In this document: positions 37,286 through 50,103 of the stretch, piece by piece
How positions within the stretch are numbered: position 1 is the first letter of the stretch
How the letters are laid out: each line of letters starts with the position of its first letter
NCBI GenBank assembly: GCA_023101885.1
Contig: JALPQD010000142.1
Coordinates: 3,432,121-3,496,120, forward strand
Length of the DNA stretch: 64,000 nucleotides
DNA from: Typhlomys cinereus
Taxonomy: Eukaryota > Chordata > Mammalia > Rodentia > Platacanthomyidae
Reading direction: 5' to 3'
The notes under the pieces: generated by a model
The model's input: the letters and a program-made list of their open reading frames with translations, nothing else
Databases searched by the model: none
What the model was told of the DNA's origin: nothing
Translations under genes and position numbers: made by a program

Positions 37286-39824
37286 AATCTAACTAACTTC
37301 ATCTAGAAAATGAAAATAAAGAACTGTAAGACCAGAAGGTGTTAACATACCCTAACATAAAATTGAAAGCAAAATGCTTTTATTTGGATTTAAGGACAGA
37401 AGTGAAAAATTCCTATATACATAGAATATTTTTCTTATATAAGAATATAAAAATAAAAATGGCCTATATATACAAATAATTTTAATGCTTTATATTTCAT
37501 AGGATACTTTAAGGAAATAATCTTGATGTCACTGTGATATAAAGGATCAAATGAAATTGCTTCTCTACAGCATTAAATAAAACATTAGTCACATAAGGGT
37601 TGAAAATATACCCTTATCTTCAATAGCTGTGATATAAAATTCAGCACAGAATTACACAAGTAGATTTGAGGGGTGATGGAAAGGGTCAGGGGAGGGAGCG
37701 AGAATGTTTTCAGTTCTGGCTTCTTTGCTAATGGATTATGTGACCTTGAATGACCCACAGGTTGTTCAAGATATTAAATTAAATAAGAAGGGAAAAGGTT
37801 TCATAAACTCTGCAGTGCTGATCAAAATGAGTGTGTATGAGTCTTGAGAAATAGAAAGCTAATGTTGCCTAATCTTTTAAATTTAATGGCATGCATGTCA
37901 CTCTGCAAAGATTTACTGAAAGCCATAATGACTCCCAAATATATTGAGCTAAATCCCTGTGTTCAGATTTAATAGTCCTAGCATCTCACTCCAAACAGCA
38001 CTAAAATTAGAAAAAAAATAAGCCTGAAGAAAATTCACTAATGAATGTAAAACTACATGGAGGGCACATAAAGGAGTGTAGGTTGCATTTCTCTGTGTTG
38101 TTTTATTAAGATATAAATCTTCCATTATTTTGCCAGCTAAAGGACAGATGGCTGACTTAAAATGGAATCTGGATGCAGCATCCACGTCCTGAATGTCATT
38201 ATACACAGCAGCAGCTGTGTTTAACATATCTTTCATTGGGATTCTAGTTCAGAGGAAAGACAGAAAATCATAGGCTGTCTATTATCACCAGGCACTATGT
38301 CCAAACAATAAACAGAAGGCTTTTCTAAGACTGAAATTTAAGGGGCTACACTCACAATTACTCCAAAATCCAAGGCTGAGAAAATGACTAATACCCAGAC
38401 CTGTGGAATGTGTTTTGTTAAATTTTACCCAGGAACTAATAAATCAAGTTCAAGGGAACATAGAGAGGACATAAAAGTTGAATAATCTAAAATAGAGAGC
38501 ACTATTATACAATCAAGACTAGAGGTAAAAGCACTTGATCTATGCAAAATGTTCCAGCTCTTTTCAACAAAGTTTGGAAAATCCAAGTGCTGTTTCTGAG
38601 CACCAGTTAAGCACTGTAGTAATTAGGTTAATCCCCCAAGGACAGAAAGGTTTAATATCAGTGTCTTTCCTTACAGTTCGGCAGACTTCAAGTCCAAGAT
38701 CAAAATCTGTAGGGCGAAGTTTCAGTGCAAGTTCTTCTCTTCATGGCTTTCAATCAAATTGGATTAAGACTGCCTGAGACTTACCATGGTACCCCCATGG
38801 GATGGGAGTGTCACTTGTGTGGGTATACATGTGTGGGTATGTGCATGTTAGGGAGAGAAACATAGTACTCTCTGCTCTCTCCCTTTAAACAGATATTAAT
38901 TTATCTTACTCAATGGCCTTCTCTCCAAATACAAAAATGAATATGAACATTATCATTACCACTTTTTGTACAGATTTTAAAATGATACATTTCTATACAT
39001 AGCTCAAAAATTAATAGCATCAATTTTTATACCTCTATTATTTTGATTCTGTAATTAATCTGTATTATATCATGTAAAAATTGATATGGAAACGTGCTTA
39101 CATGGCCAAGCATCCAAACCAAATTTAGTCCAGATCACATCAATTAATCTGTCGGACATTGAACTACCTGTCTTACATTTCAATTAAATATTTTACTTTG
39201 CAAACAAAGATAATCTCAACAAATATTTTACTAAAATAAATTCTTACCAACATGTATAATAAAGTCAGGAGTAGAATCTAGGTAAAGTGGCTTCCATACT
39301 TAATATTAAACTTTTATGATTGGCCATTTGCAAATTTAACAAGCCAGTCCTGCACAATTTCATTCTAAGAATAAACTTTGATGATATGTCCAAGGCATTT
39401 ATGGAAATAAGATCACTGGGTGCATATTCAGTAAGGATTTCTTCCTCAAATATACTAACATTTGACATGCTTTTAAGAAAAATATTAACTTATGATTTGA
39501 AATAAAAACTCATGGTAGAAAGAAAAATTCCATCTCTGTACTATACTCTTTTGCTGGATCTTGACTTCTGCAACTTAGAAATGATGTAATGCCTCTTCTG
39601 AGGCTACATCTATTTGACTTAGTACTGAAGCCTTTTCTGTCTTAATGATTAAACACATCTTTTATCTGCCTTATTGGTTAAAATATGTTTCGATCAAACA
39701 TAATAATCTTCATTTCATTATAGCTCACTCTTGTCAATAATTGTCAAATGAAAACTTGTCTTCAAATTACTTCCTTTTCAGCTTTTTAAATTTCTTAGCC
39801 ATGTTAACCCATGATTTTAGTTCT
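37286..39824. other. Unassigned unique sequence
   Basis: About 2.5 kb without a named repeat. The part at about 38,100-38,800 is less AT-rich and less repetitive than its surroundings, but no splice-site-bounded exon is convincing. Confidence 0.45.
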
Positions 39825-39862
39825 TTTATTTATTTATTTATTTATTTAGTGTGTGCGTAGGC

Positions 39863-39911
<49 letters not shown>

Positions 39912-40144
39912 CTTATGTTTGTGTGTATCAGAAGAGGTCACTCTATGTCCCTGCGAAGGATTAAGAGTGACTTCAAGAATCATCCTGGATTGCTTCTACC
40001 TCCTTTTTGTTTGGCTCTAGGATTTCCCAGGTGCTGCCCACCAGGGTCAGAAGAGCAAGTAACTACCATTTCAACCTGGTGTTTTTAAGTGGTATGTTAG
40101 GACCTTCTATTTGTAAGACAAAGTCTTAACCTTTGAGTTCTCTT
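39825..40144 (-). mobile_element. Older CA-tailed SINE (antisense) with long GT tract
   Basis: Plus strand: (TTTA)n tail, GT tract (about 39,860-39,909), AGTGACTTCAAGAATCATCC, TCTAGGATTTCCCAGGTGCT, then CTTAACCTTTGAGTTCTC head. No clear TSD. Confidence 0.88.
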
Positions 40145-40321
40145 TTTCATTATTATACTCATCTATAATTTAAGGATTTTATAATTTTCTCAATAAGAAA
40201 GGAAAGACACATTTTCTGAGGGCTGTTCAATTTGTCTAGGAAAACCAGTTTACAAAACAGCATATATTTCTAATGTTTTCAATTTAAAGCAATATTATTA
40301 TCGCATAAATATTTCAGCTAA

Positions 40322-40585
40322 GTGGGGAGATGTTTCAGCGGCTGAAATCTTTGGCTCACAAGCAGATGGAACTGAATTTAGATCCCCAGATCCCATGTAA
40401 AAATGTTAGGTGGAAGTTGTGGCTGTCTGTTATTCTGGCCCTGGAAACCCCAGATCAAAACCATAAGGAGGTAGATCAATCCAAGATGTTTCCTGGATGA
40501 TTACTGATGTCTGCACAAGCACACACGCTCACACATATGCATACACACATTTATACACCCACACACAGGTATGCAGAAAATGGAA
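40322..40585 (+). mobile_element. Older CA-tailed SINE
   Basis: GTGGGGAGATGTTTCAGCGG head, decayed B box (AATTTAGATCCC), GGTGGAAGTTGTGGCTGTCT body, AATCCAAGATGTTTCCTGG and a broken CA tract. Confidence 0.82.
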
Positions 40586-41559
40586 AAATGTAAGCTATTT
40601 GTTCATTTAATTATATGATTCAGATGTTTCAAAATATGCAAATATTTCATTAATTGAATAATTTTGTTTCTCTACAGTAATAACAACCAAAGTGCTGATC
40701 AAAATGTTATTTCTGTAGGAACTGTCCATATTTTTGAGGTATGTCTTTTATTTAATCAAAGCTTTAATGCGATGCATGAAATCTGATGTTGTGGTTAACC
40801 TTGATTTTGTGACCTTTTTTTCCTGATTCCTGCCCCTGTGAAGATCTTAATCTCAAGGATCCATATATAAGGTCAATGTACTTATGCTTATCTTATGCTG
40901 GTTCTTGGAATTGATAGGTTTAATCACTTAGGAATTTTCGACCTTGGACCTTGGGAAACAATGCAGTAGAAAGACAGTCCATTAAAGTAGAGAGGGCAGA
41001 TGTGCTTCCAGGACTGTGAACTCACTGAAGTTTTCTAATTGTTTTTTCTACAGAGTAGAAAATTTCTTAAAGAAAATTCAACGGAAAAATGAATGTCCCT
41101 GCGCTAACAGGAAAAACAGAAGTGCTTGATTCAGTCTATTAGTGACTTTCAGGATAATGGCTTTGTTTTGTGAAAGTGTGTGTATAGATAATAAACGTAA
41201 CAGTGCAATTCTAACAAGGAATAGATTTCGCATGTATGTTGGTATAGTGTCCTGATACACTTAATGAATGTTGGAATTAACATAAATATTAAATACATTT
41301 GATCCACTGAATACCACAGTTTAACATCACAAAAACACTCAGCTATGTTTTTCCTTTCTAATTTAGACATGTATCTCGAATCTGCTGCCGACCATTATGA
41401 TAGTACTGAATCACATATCACTAGCTTGGAAGACCAGTATTCAAGTTTCAAGGTTAAGACTGAATGAACAATGATTTTTGTGCCCAAATAGTTCTAAGGT
41501 TTCAAACTACACAGCATCCATATGCTTCAAGAATATGTTTGTGAGTTGTCATGATTCCT
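40586..41559. other. Unassigned sequence
   Basis: About 1 kb, no gene recognised. The part at 40,780-41,060 has the mixed composition of an eroded LTR but no secure match. Confidence 0.4.
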
Positions 41560-41742
41560 CATTGAGTGAAGACCCATATTACAGAGCTTGACATCATGAA
41601 GTTGATTCCCAGAGCTCATCTAAATTTGGATGCAGAATGAAGCTCACAGTTGCCTCTGACCTTCACACATGCACCATGGCACATAATTGACCACATTCAC
41701 ACACATGTGTGTGTGCACATACACATACATAATCCACATACA
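41560..41742 (+). mobile_element. B3-like SINE fragment
   Basis: GTTGATTCCCAGAGCTCATC followed by TTGCCTCTGACCTTCACACATG and CACCATGGCACATAATTG, then CA-rich text. This is the B-box-to-end order of the rodent B2/B3 superfamily. The head before 41,560 is too decayed to place. Confidence 0.6.
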
Positions 41743-44700
41743 CTATTGTTACTAGTACTGCTAATAAGAATAGTAATAATAATATAACGAAATTTTGGTT
41801 GTGGTTTTGTTTAGACAGTGTGATACATATATATATTATGCTAAATCACATACATGATTTAACATATCTAATATGCTATCAAATGTTACAGTTAAGTTTT
41901 TATTAAGTTTTAATTAAAGTTAAGATTTTCCATATTTGGTCAATGAAAGACTCTTCATGTTGAATAAGTCTCCAGAAGACTTGAATCTTTATCTGGACTT
42001 CTTGTTTATTTTAACTCAGTGCCATAGATCATCTTTCCTATTTCTTGGCATAGAAGTGGAAAAAACTTATTTCTAAAATCAGATTTTTATGATAAAGACA
42101 TAGTATGAGTTCTAAGTTCTTGGTGGCCACAGATTTGTTCAGAGTTTTATTTTTCAAGTGAAGTGATGGAAATCCAAGGAACTTACATAACAGACTCACT
42201 GATATTTATGACTCAAATGTAACATTTTAGCTAACTTTCTATATTTTATTTTCACTTCTATTTTCTCTTTTTAAAATCAAAATTCCTAAAGACTTTATAT
42301 AATTACTTGTTTTTCTGTTATATACATATGTTTCCTGAAATTGATAATTTTATCAGTTCATCAATTTTAACAAAAGTGTTCATATTGAGTGAAGTTCTAG
42401 AGGTTTTTGTACTTCTTTATGTGTGTTTGGTTCACACATCCATGCTAGATTTTTCAGTTAATTTTGTCTGTGTTTTACTTAGAATAATTTCTTTCTATTT
42501 AGACTACAGACACAATGAAAATTTAAGTACATTTTCTTTCATGTCTTTTTATGTTGATTTAAATTTCTTGTAGATACATGAAATATTTATGTGATTTTTA
42601 CAAGAAATCAAAAAAGTACAGTCTGGGCAAAATATATCCCAGCACACTTATCTCTGTTCCTTCATTCAATATTCTGTCTTCTATATACAAGTATAAATAT
42701 CACTCATTTCATGTTGTAGACTTCCAATCAATGAAAAAGAATATACAAATATATTTATAACCACTAGTTCCTTTCTTACAAGAACATTACCAAATGGCAT
42801 ACATATTTCCACATAAATCTGTATCTGAATATTTGATCATAGTCTAGTCCTTCTAATTTGTACCACAGAGTTATGACTTTCAATTATGTGCCTGAGCCAT
42901 GCTTTATTCAATGAACGCATGTTAGCAAGTGTTTAGGCTGTTGCCAGTCTCAATTTAGTTTCCACAGTAGCAAGCCAACCATAGTGTAGGTCTATGCCTG
43001 CCATGAAGTACTGTAACCTGGAATTCCAGGAAAATGAATCTCTCTTTCACTAAATTGTTTGGATTGGACATACAGTATATCACTGAGTCATGAAATTAAA
43101 TTATGGTCATTTCTCTGAATAAGTAATTATAAGACTATACAAGTTTTTGTGGCATGCAAATAATTTTCCCTTCATTTTATTTTGCTTCTTCCTGCAAGTG
43201 CTTGCTTTATTTTCTAAATTATTAATTAAAGTATGCTAGCTTTAATATCTCCTAAAGTCTCTCTTAAATTACTGATGAAAATGACAAAAAACATTATTTC
43301 AAATAATTTGAAAAGTTTTGGTATGCTTTAAATCCTATTATATTAAAAAAAAAGTATTACCAGGTTTTCATTCTTTAAAAACCAGAGAATTATTAAGTTT
43401 AAATTTGAACTGACATATGGAAATCAGAAAACTAAGTCAGTCAGCTAGATTTCTGATTTTAATAACTTATGTTCAGTGTTTGTTCCCAGGAGATAACTCC
43501 CACATCATATAGATCTTAACATAAATCCATTTCTCACAGATGGAATTCAATTTAATTGAATGAATGATAAATTGGTTTCCTCTGAATCTATTAAGTAGTA
43601 TTAATAGATCCCTTTGTGTAGGTGACATTTATGCATTTTTCTATGTAAGAACTACTTACTATTTTATTTCTTTAGAAAGTCTTTACAATGTTTCTTCTTC
43701 AGTTGATCTTTTTCCCTTTCCTTTTTCATTGTCTTGTTATAAAGTTGATAAAAATGTCAGAAAAGGAAGCTTCAGTATGAAAGCACAATGAAAACTAAAT
43801 CTGCTACCAGATGTGAATAAGATGTGTTCATGCTATCTTCATAAAATTGAAGTCACAGAAATGTATCTGTTTTAAGATAATGTATACCTAGAAAAATGTC
43901 TCAGTAAACACAAACAAGAAATCATGTGCACAGTTTAGTAAATAACAATTTGAAAGCAAAAGGAATGTCTTAGTGATCAAAAATTGAAAACAAAGCAAGC
44001 AGAAAACAAAATTTGTTTATCCAAAACCCTAAATAGTTATCATGAAAACAGTAAAGATTTCAGCATCCATAGGTCTGTAGAAAGATGCAACCAACTAGAG
44101 AATTTGGATACATGCAAGAGAGATTACTCCTGAATATACTGATATACAAAATGCAATTGTCTTAATTCTATAGTACAAGAAGAACAGAAACTCTGAATTA
44201 AGAGAACAATGAATAACCAGTTATGACCTGATTTTGTGTTACAATGAAAACAACCATATTTTCCACATTTTAATGAAACAAAGCATATCATTATCAAAAT
44301 GAAGCATTCAAAGTTATGTAATTTATGTACTTAGGAATTTCTTGGCCAAAAAGGAAATGTTGTGTATTTACATTGAAAAAAATAATAGCAAATGTTACAA
44401 ATTCATAAAGTCAAAATTTGAATGTGGCATGAAAAATAATGCTCCTCATATTTTTTAACTTATGGAAAATTTCTATGATAATATTAATAATCTGAAAAAT
44501 AATATTACACAAAAACTGATTAAATAAATATATTTTAATCTATAACTTTTAATCCTGAATGAAATAATCTAAGAATATAAATGGAATGAAATCAGAAAAA
44601 TACAGTTTTCTTACTAAAAGACATTAATGTGCAAAATGCTGAAGAATGTAATTTAGATGAAGTAGATTAAAGCTAGGACAGGTGAAGCTAAACAAAACTT

Positions 44701-45115
44701 GACAAGTTAAATGAAACAAAAAACTAAATTTTGTTTTGACTGAAAGAAGATGGAATTAAATTATTGGTTTACAATAATATAAAAGTTGTATCAGGTTAAT
44801 TTGAAGTTATAAATTCTAATTTTCTAAAATTTTCAAGAACAAATATAGAAATGTATTCTTGAAGTTATTAAATCATACAAATATTATTGCTTTGCAATAA
44901 TAACAATAAAAAGAATCAAATGTGAATTGCAATGCACAAAGCATTAATAAAAGTACAATCTATCACCAAACCGCCTAAACAGAATGATGAGAGGAAGATT
45001 TTAGAAACAATGCAGAGAAATAACAAGGGTAAGATAGGATATTATATATATGAATACTTAAATAATTATAGGAAGTGTGACTGGACTTTACTCTTCAATT
45101 ATTAAAAGAAATTAT
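41743..45115. other. AT-rich unique sequence
   Basis: About 3.4 kb. Several short open frames occur but none has a recognisable domain. No RNA gene seen. Around 42,850-43,010 there is weak resemblance to an ancient L1 3' region, not callable. Confidence 0.5.
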
Positions 45116-45120
45116 AGAAT

Positions 45121-45270
45121 TTTTTAAAAATTCTGTAAGAATACATGTCTGTAATATTGTCACTCAGGAGGTTAAAGCAAGAGGAACATGAAGTCAAGGA
45201 CAGCCTTGGCTGCGGAGCTAATTTAAGACAAGCCTGGACTGTGTGATGATCTGTCTTAAATAAAACAAAG
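45121..45270 (+). mobile_element. B1-like (7SL-derived) SINE, diverged
   Basis: ATACATGTCTGTAATATTGT, CACTCAGGAGGTTAAAGCAA, GAAGTCAAGGACAGCCTTGG and GATCTGTCTTAAATAAAAC follow the order of a full B1 (CCTGTAATCCCAGCACTCAGGAGG ... CTGTCTCAAAA). Old copy. Confidence 0.8.
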
Positions 45271-46019
45271 CAAAATGAACAATCTATTAGTAAGGTTTTG
45301 TTTAAACTGCATAATAATATGGGCACAAAAATGTTCACATGCATGTTATATATTCAAAATATGTGTATTTGCATATGCATATATAGTTTATGAATTAAAT
45401 GTACTATATATGTGAAAAGTCAAGAAATACCAAAGTTAGATATAACTGGAGGTAAACTGTTATCTTTGCCCTGATTTTCCAAAAAATGTAATTACTTGGA
45501 AGAAACAATTCTAAATTAGTCACCAAAAAGTAACATGTACATGAGCAAAAAGTAATAGGATCACTTCCTTCAGATCATCTCTCACCTTACTCTCAACCTT
45601 AACCACCGATGCCTCTTTTTGCAGTGAATAGAAGTAGTCCATGGCTATACAAAAGTTCAGAATAAATGATCGCAGAGAGCTCAGCCTTTTACCAGGAATT
45701 CATATTATATATGAAGGGTCAGTGATCAATCATTTCAGTGAGTGTTCAGAAAGAAGGTAGAGCAGGTAGATAGCCCCAAAAAGAACATAAGATGCTATCT
45801 TCACTCAATATCACCACGGCAATCATAAAATCAATACTGATAATTGTTTTTGATTTTTATGGAACGTTCTCTCTAACGAAGTTGTGCATTCAATGTGTCA
45901 GAAAATGAATTAGTAATGCCTATGGAAATGTTAAAGCTGGGATTAACCTTGGGAACAAAAGTGGGAGATTAGGGTTAAGCAAAGATATGCTTTTGACACA
46001 TTGATAAGGAAAGGAATGT
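45271..46019. other. Unassigned sequence
   Basis: AT-rich; nothing recognised. Confidence 0.5.
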
Positions 46020-46365
46020 ACCCTCTAGTCACTGCTGTCATCTAAACACATGGAAGGTAGACTTCTGGGCAGGGCTCTGAACAGGTTGTGGGAGAATGTT
46101 TTAGCTGCTTTAACAAAAATGAGACAATCATTCTTTAGGCAGATAGTGTATATCAAGACACATGTTGTATACTGTATGGATGGTGGCCATCCACTCTTTT
46201 TGTCCTTCTCTGCTCTGAGTTTTAAATATGGATTCTTTCTCCTTCTAGTGACCCTTCTTCCATGATGACTTGTAACCAGCAACTGTAATGAAAAAAAATC
46301 CTTTTTGGCCTTAAATGGTTTTGTTCCATATTTATCACAGTGATGAAATAGGAAACTAAAGCATG
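46020..46365 (+). mobile_element. Eroded MaLR-like LTR
   Basis: The last 100 bp (AAAAATCCTTTTTGGCCTTAA, then TTTATCACAGTGATGAAATAGG) resembles the terminal part of a rodent MaLR LTR. The preceding 200 bp is compatible but weak. Confidence 0.45.
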
Positions 46366-46567
46366 TGGGTTCTGGTGATCAAACTGAGAACATTAATATC
46401 CACAGCATTTACTTTTACCCACTAAGAATTTCACTGGCGCCAGATTATTTTTAATCTTTGAATATCTTTGTGGAAAGTAGCTAAAATTTAAATTTGTGTG
46501 TAGTGAGATGAAAAACAGGCAAATATTTATGATATATTAGAAAAGCAATGTAGTAAGAGAGATTGTG

Positions 46568-46824
46568 GGGGCTGGAGAGGTGGCTCAGGGGTTAAGCCTC
46601 GGCCTTGCAGGCAGAAGGTCCTGAGTTCGGATCCTGGACCCCACTTATAGACGCTGGGCGGAAGCGAGGGCGGTCTGCGTTTCTGGTCCTGGTAGGGCGG
46701 AGCCTGTGAATCCCCGGGCAGAGTAAACAAGGAGGAGGTGGAGGCGGTCCTTGGTGGTTCCCGAATTTGTCCGTGGTTCTACACACACACACACACAATT
46801 GAATAAATAAATTAAAAAAAAAAG
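46568..46824 (+). mobile_element. Young CA-tailed tRNA-derived SINE, full length
   Basis: Cleanest copy in the window: GGGGCTGGAGAGG head, A box at 46,581-46,591, B box GAGTTCGGATCC at 46,623-46,634, GC-rich body with CpGs, short (CA)n, GAATAAATAAAT tail. A 12-bp duplication AGAGAGATTGTG lies at 46,556-46,567 and 46,825-46,836. There is no T-run terminator inside the element. Confidence 0.94.
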
Positions 46825-46861
46825 AGAGAGATTGTGCACAAGGTAGTTAAATTGCTCAATA

Positions 46862-46863
<2 letters not shown>

Positions 46864-46908
<45 letters not shown>
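46864..46908. repeat. (CA)n microsatellite
   Basis: Perfect CA run of about 45 bp just after the preceding SINE, separated from its tail by about 40 bp of unique sequence, so it is an independent tract. Confidence 0.95.
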
Positions 46909-46910
<2 letters not shown>

Positions 46911-47019
46911 TGCAAATCAAACAAACAGGATATATATCTTGCTTATGCACCAGAGTATGTGCTAAGTCTGCCAAAAGATTGTGTTAGGTAAATGACACCT
47001 TAACTCTGCCCTTTCATAA

Positions 47020-47165
47020 CAGGTGCCATAATTAACCATGTTTTATGCATGAGCAAACTAAAGTTGCAGTAATTTGTACATGTAACCAATTTAGTTGTGA
47101 GCTAGGGTTTGAAAAAAGTTCTTTGGCTACTGAAGCCTTGTTCTTACACTTCAGCTAGAGCTCAG
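47020..47165 (+). mobile_element. MIR SINE relic
   Basis: TTTTATGCATGAGCAAACTA, then AATTTGTACATGTAACCAAT, GTTGTGAGCTAGGGTTTGAA and CTTGTTCTTACAC follow the core-to-tail order of MIR (TTTTACAGATGAGGAAACT ... CTTGCCCAAGGTCAC ... GGATTTGAACCC). Ancient mammalian element, heavily diverged. Confidence 0.7.
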
Positions 47166-49687
47166 CCACCTGGATTATTTTCCACAGGCTGTAAAACGGA
47201 CACAGCTTTTCATTCAAAGAATATTCTGTAATGACAGAAGATGGAAGTCAGTCTGCCCCTAAGGTCTCCGAGCTGCAGCAATAGCTATCAATCACACAGC
47301 AGATAAATAGATTTCAGAAGTTTTGTGCACAATATGTTCCTGAATTTAGGCTTAAGCTCAGACTGACTTATAGTATTTCATTGCTAATGTGATCTCTTTC
47401 AAGCAGAGGGAACATTCTTTTTCTAAATGGTATTGCATGACTTGTTTGCTTCCTAGCAAAACAATTTTTGAATTTCCGTATAATTTCTGCTAAATCTATT
47501 TTTAAAGTTGAAGCTTAGGTCAAATGCAAATATGAATATAGATTTAGCCAGCATGCATAATTTGTAGTCTGTGTTGCACCGAGTCATCTGTCTTCTGTAT
47601 CTGGCAGTCACGTGATGTGCTCTCCTGCTAAGAGTGACCTATTCATCTTTCAAGTAAACATCCACAAGAGGAAGAAAAACAATATGTACAGTTCCAAAGA
47701 AGGAACAACATATTGTGTATGAGCCATTGTACTCAAATCACTACTGCCAGCAATTTTTCAAATTAAGAGTTTCTCATTGGGAGAGCTCTCAGACATGCAG
47801 AGGAAATTCTCTGTATACATGTATTCTCTTTTATAACATATGCAAGTGACCGAATTAGAAAACATCTGCAGATTTATTTTGAAACATGAACTACTCAAAT
47901 AAACATAAAATTCAAATAAGGGTAAGCTATATACAGACATTTGTTTTTAATTCTCACAGTTCTAGGGTAAATATATTTACTTCTCAGCGATTATCTATGT
48001 TACTGTCAGCTCTGTTTTTCTTCATTTCACCTTGTTTATTCTTGGAGATATATTTACTTCTCTATTATTATCTATTTTCTTGTCAAATATCTGTCAGCAA
48101 GAACAGAGAACATCTATAGAGCAATGCACAAAGCCACATGCTTAAGTTACTCTAATTTTCTATATGAGAAAAAAATGGTTATAGGACTGGCAGAAATGTT
48201 TTTTAAAATGCCAGTGCAACAATTACTATATTTCTACAGTAAATCTCTAGTATGTAATATAGTATTATGGGTTTACATGAATGAACTTATTTGAAAAGAT
48301 ACTCTTCACTTAATTACATAAAATACAAAGAATTTTAAAATGAAATTCTATGCAATTATAACAATATTATCTTCAAATTCAGATTTCCTTCTGACTCAGG
48401 ATTCTTAGAGAAATATATGTAATTTTTCTAAATATTGTCTACTTAAGCTGACCAGAATAGTTGATAACAGATGATATTATAGAATAACAGTTTTCTTAGG
48501 TAAGATCATAACTTAGAACATAACTATTAATGAATTTATACTGTTTTTGGTTTAATAAACCCTACAACCTATTTTTATTTGCATCTGTATTTATATGAAA
48601 TTCATGTTTATGTTTCATTGGAAAAAACAAGTAGATAAATTCTTCAATGATATCCAGTATCTAAATAATATTAAATTAAACATAATTACACAGACAATAT
48701 AAATAAATATTCACATGTGAATGATATAAATGTAAATAATATATAAAGGCATTAGCATAGTAAACTTACTGTCAGCATTTCTGTTTCCAAATTTTTTCAA
48801 AACAAATTTGAAGGAGAAATTCAATTTCTTCCTCTACGTTAATAAGAAGCCATAAGAACACTTTATGTAGCAGAAGACGGTGGTTTATATAGACTATGGT
48901 AGTAGAAATATTAAGCATTGTGTGGATTCTGATATAATTGTAGAAAATTTTGTTTTGTGTTTGGAACTGAACCAGCTAAAAATTTAAAATAAAAAAGTAA
49001 CTTTTTTCAATATGAACAGCTGCAATAATGAGGCTATAATAATTAGGAAGAACAATGTAGAAATAAGATAAAAAATCAATCAAAACTAAGTTAGCAATGT
49101 TTACTTCTGGAAGTAAATTCTACTATGTATATTTGTGAGGAACATGTTATAAAAAAACTATTAGTAATGAATTTTTATGCCCTTTTTTAATGTAGTACCA
49201 TATATGCAAATTGAAATGTGTTCAATTCTTTGAGAATGTTTCAGGAATTTAATTCAAAATCTCCTAGCATTCATTGTTTATTATGAAGATGGGATGTTGA
49301 CACATTTGAAAACACATATTCACTCTGAAAGTGCTTATGAGATTTTTACCTTTATATCAGATTTTTTTTTCTAAACTCAAACAGTAAATCAATAAACCAG
49401 AAATTGTGTGATGCACATGTGTCATGTATTATGTGTTTTCTAATCTGGAGAGAGTGATAATAGCCAATGGATCAACTATCTGCTCCAGTTTCCCAACTGA
49501 TAAACTGTGGAGCTCCTGCTCAAATTATTTGGTATTTCTTCTTGGTTTTCTTGTTGAACTACAGATTTGCTTGTAGCCTAATTACAATGTGACAGTAGCA
49601 AGCATGAGGTGCCCAAACACCTGATGAGACATTATCTCTTGATGTCTACAGAGAGCTTGTAAAGTAAGCAGAAGGCCTCCTACTGTG
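47166..49687. other. Unassigned sequence; candidate conserved non-coding segment at its left end
   Basis: 47,166-47,480 is free of repeat signatures, balanced in composition and beside an ancient MIR, which makes it the best candidate in the window for conserved non-coding DNA. The rest is AT-rich with no gene recognised. Confidence 0.35.
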
Positions 49688-49692
49688 AGTTG

Positions 49693-50103
49693 TGTTGGCC
49701 CGCCCAGGATTTGCCCCAGGACATGGCCGAGCACATGGGACTAAAGATGGCGCTGAGGGCAAGGGTCTTGGGCATATAACCTGATCACTTCACAGAGAGC
49801 CCTAATTGGCTTTCAGGTATCTACCTGCCCCCTGTGCTGAATGGCATTGAACTTGACATTAGCACCTGTAGGATGTATTAATTTGTGACACAATTGGGTG
49901 CCTGTTTGGCGCCTTGGTGGCCTTTGTCTATAAAAGTTCCTTTTCTTCCCCCAATAAACTGAGATCTGCTTCTGACAATCTCCCCATCCTGTGCCGAGTC
50001 TCTGAGGGTAGAGGCGGAGACGGCTGGAACCTGCTTTCATCACAGCCAGCAGCTGTGTGTTTGAGTGAGTAAATGAGTGCGTGAGTGGGCACTGGTTCCC
50101 ACA
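49693..50103 (+). mobile_element. Solo LTR of an endogenous retrovirus (ERVK/IAP-like)
   Basis: Begins TGTTGGCCCGCC and ends GGTTCCCACA, with a 5-bp target duplication AGTTG at 49,688-49,692 and 50,104-50,108. It contains AAGATGGCGCTGAG (U3, as in IAP-type LTRs), a TATA-like CTATAAAAG (about 49,928), the polyadenylation signal AATAAA (about 49,954) and an R/U5-like remainder. No gag, pol or env sequence is next to it, so it is a solo LTR left by recombination. The 5-bp duplication is shorter than the 6 bp usual for ERVK, so an ERVL-type origin is not excluded. Confidence 0.8.
49928..49959 (+). promoter_or_regulatory. LTR TATA-like box and polyadenylation signal
   Basis: CTATAAAAG followed about 20 bp later by CCAATAAA inside the solo LTR. 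This is the usual compact U3/R arrangement. Whether it still drives transcription cannot be told. Confidence 0.55.

Noticed and set aside
38140..38800. Possible coding exons
   Set aside because: Frames of 80-95 codons occur on both strands, but no consistent splice sites or protein motif.
42850..43010. Possible ancient L1 or L2 3' fragment
   Set aside because: Only a loose resemblance by eye, too weak to annotate.
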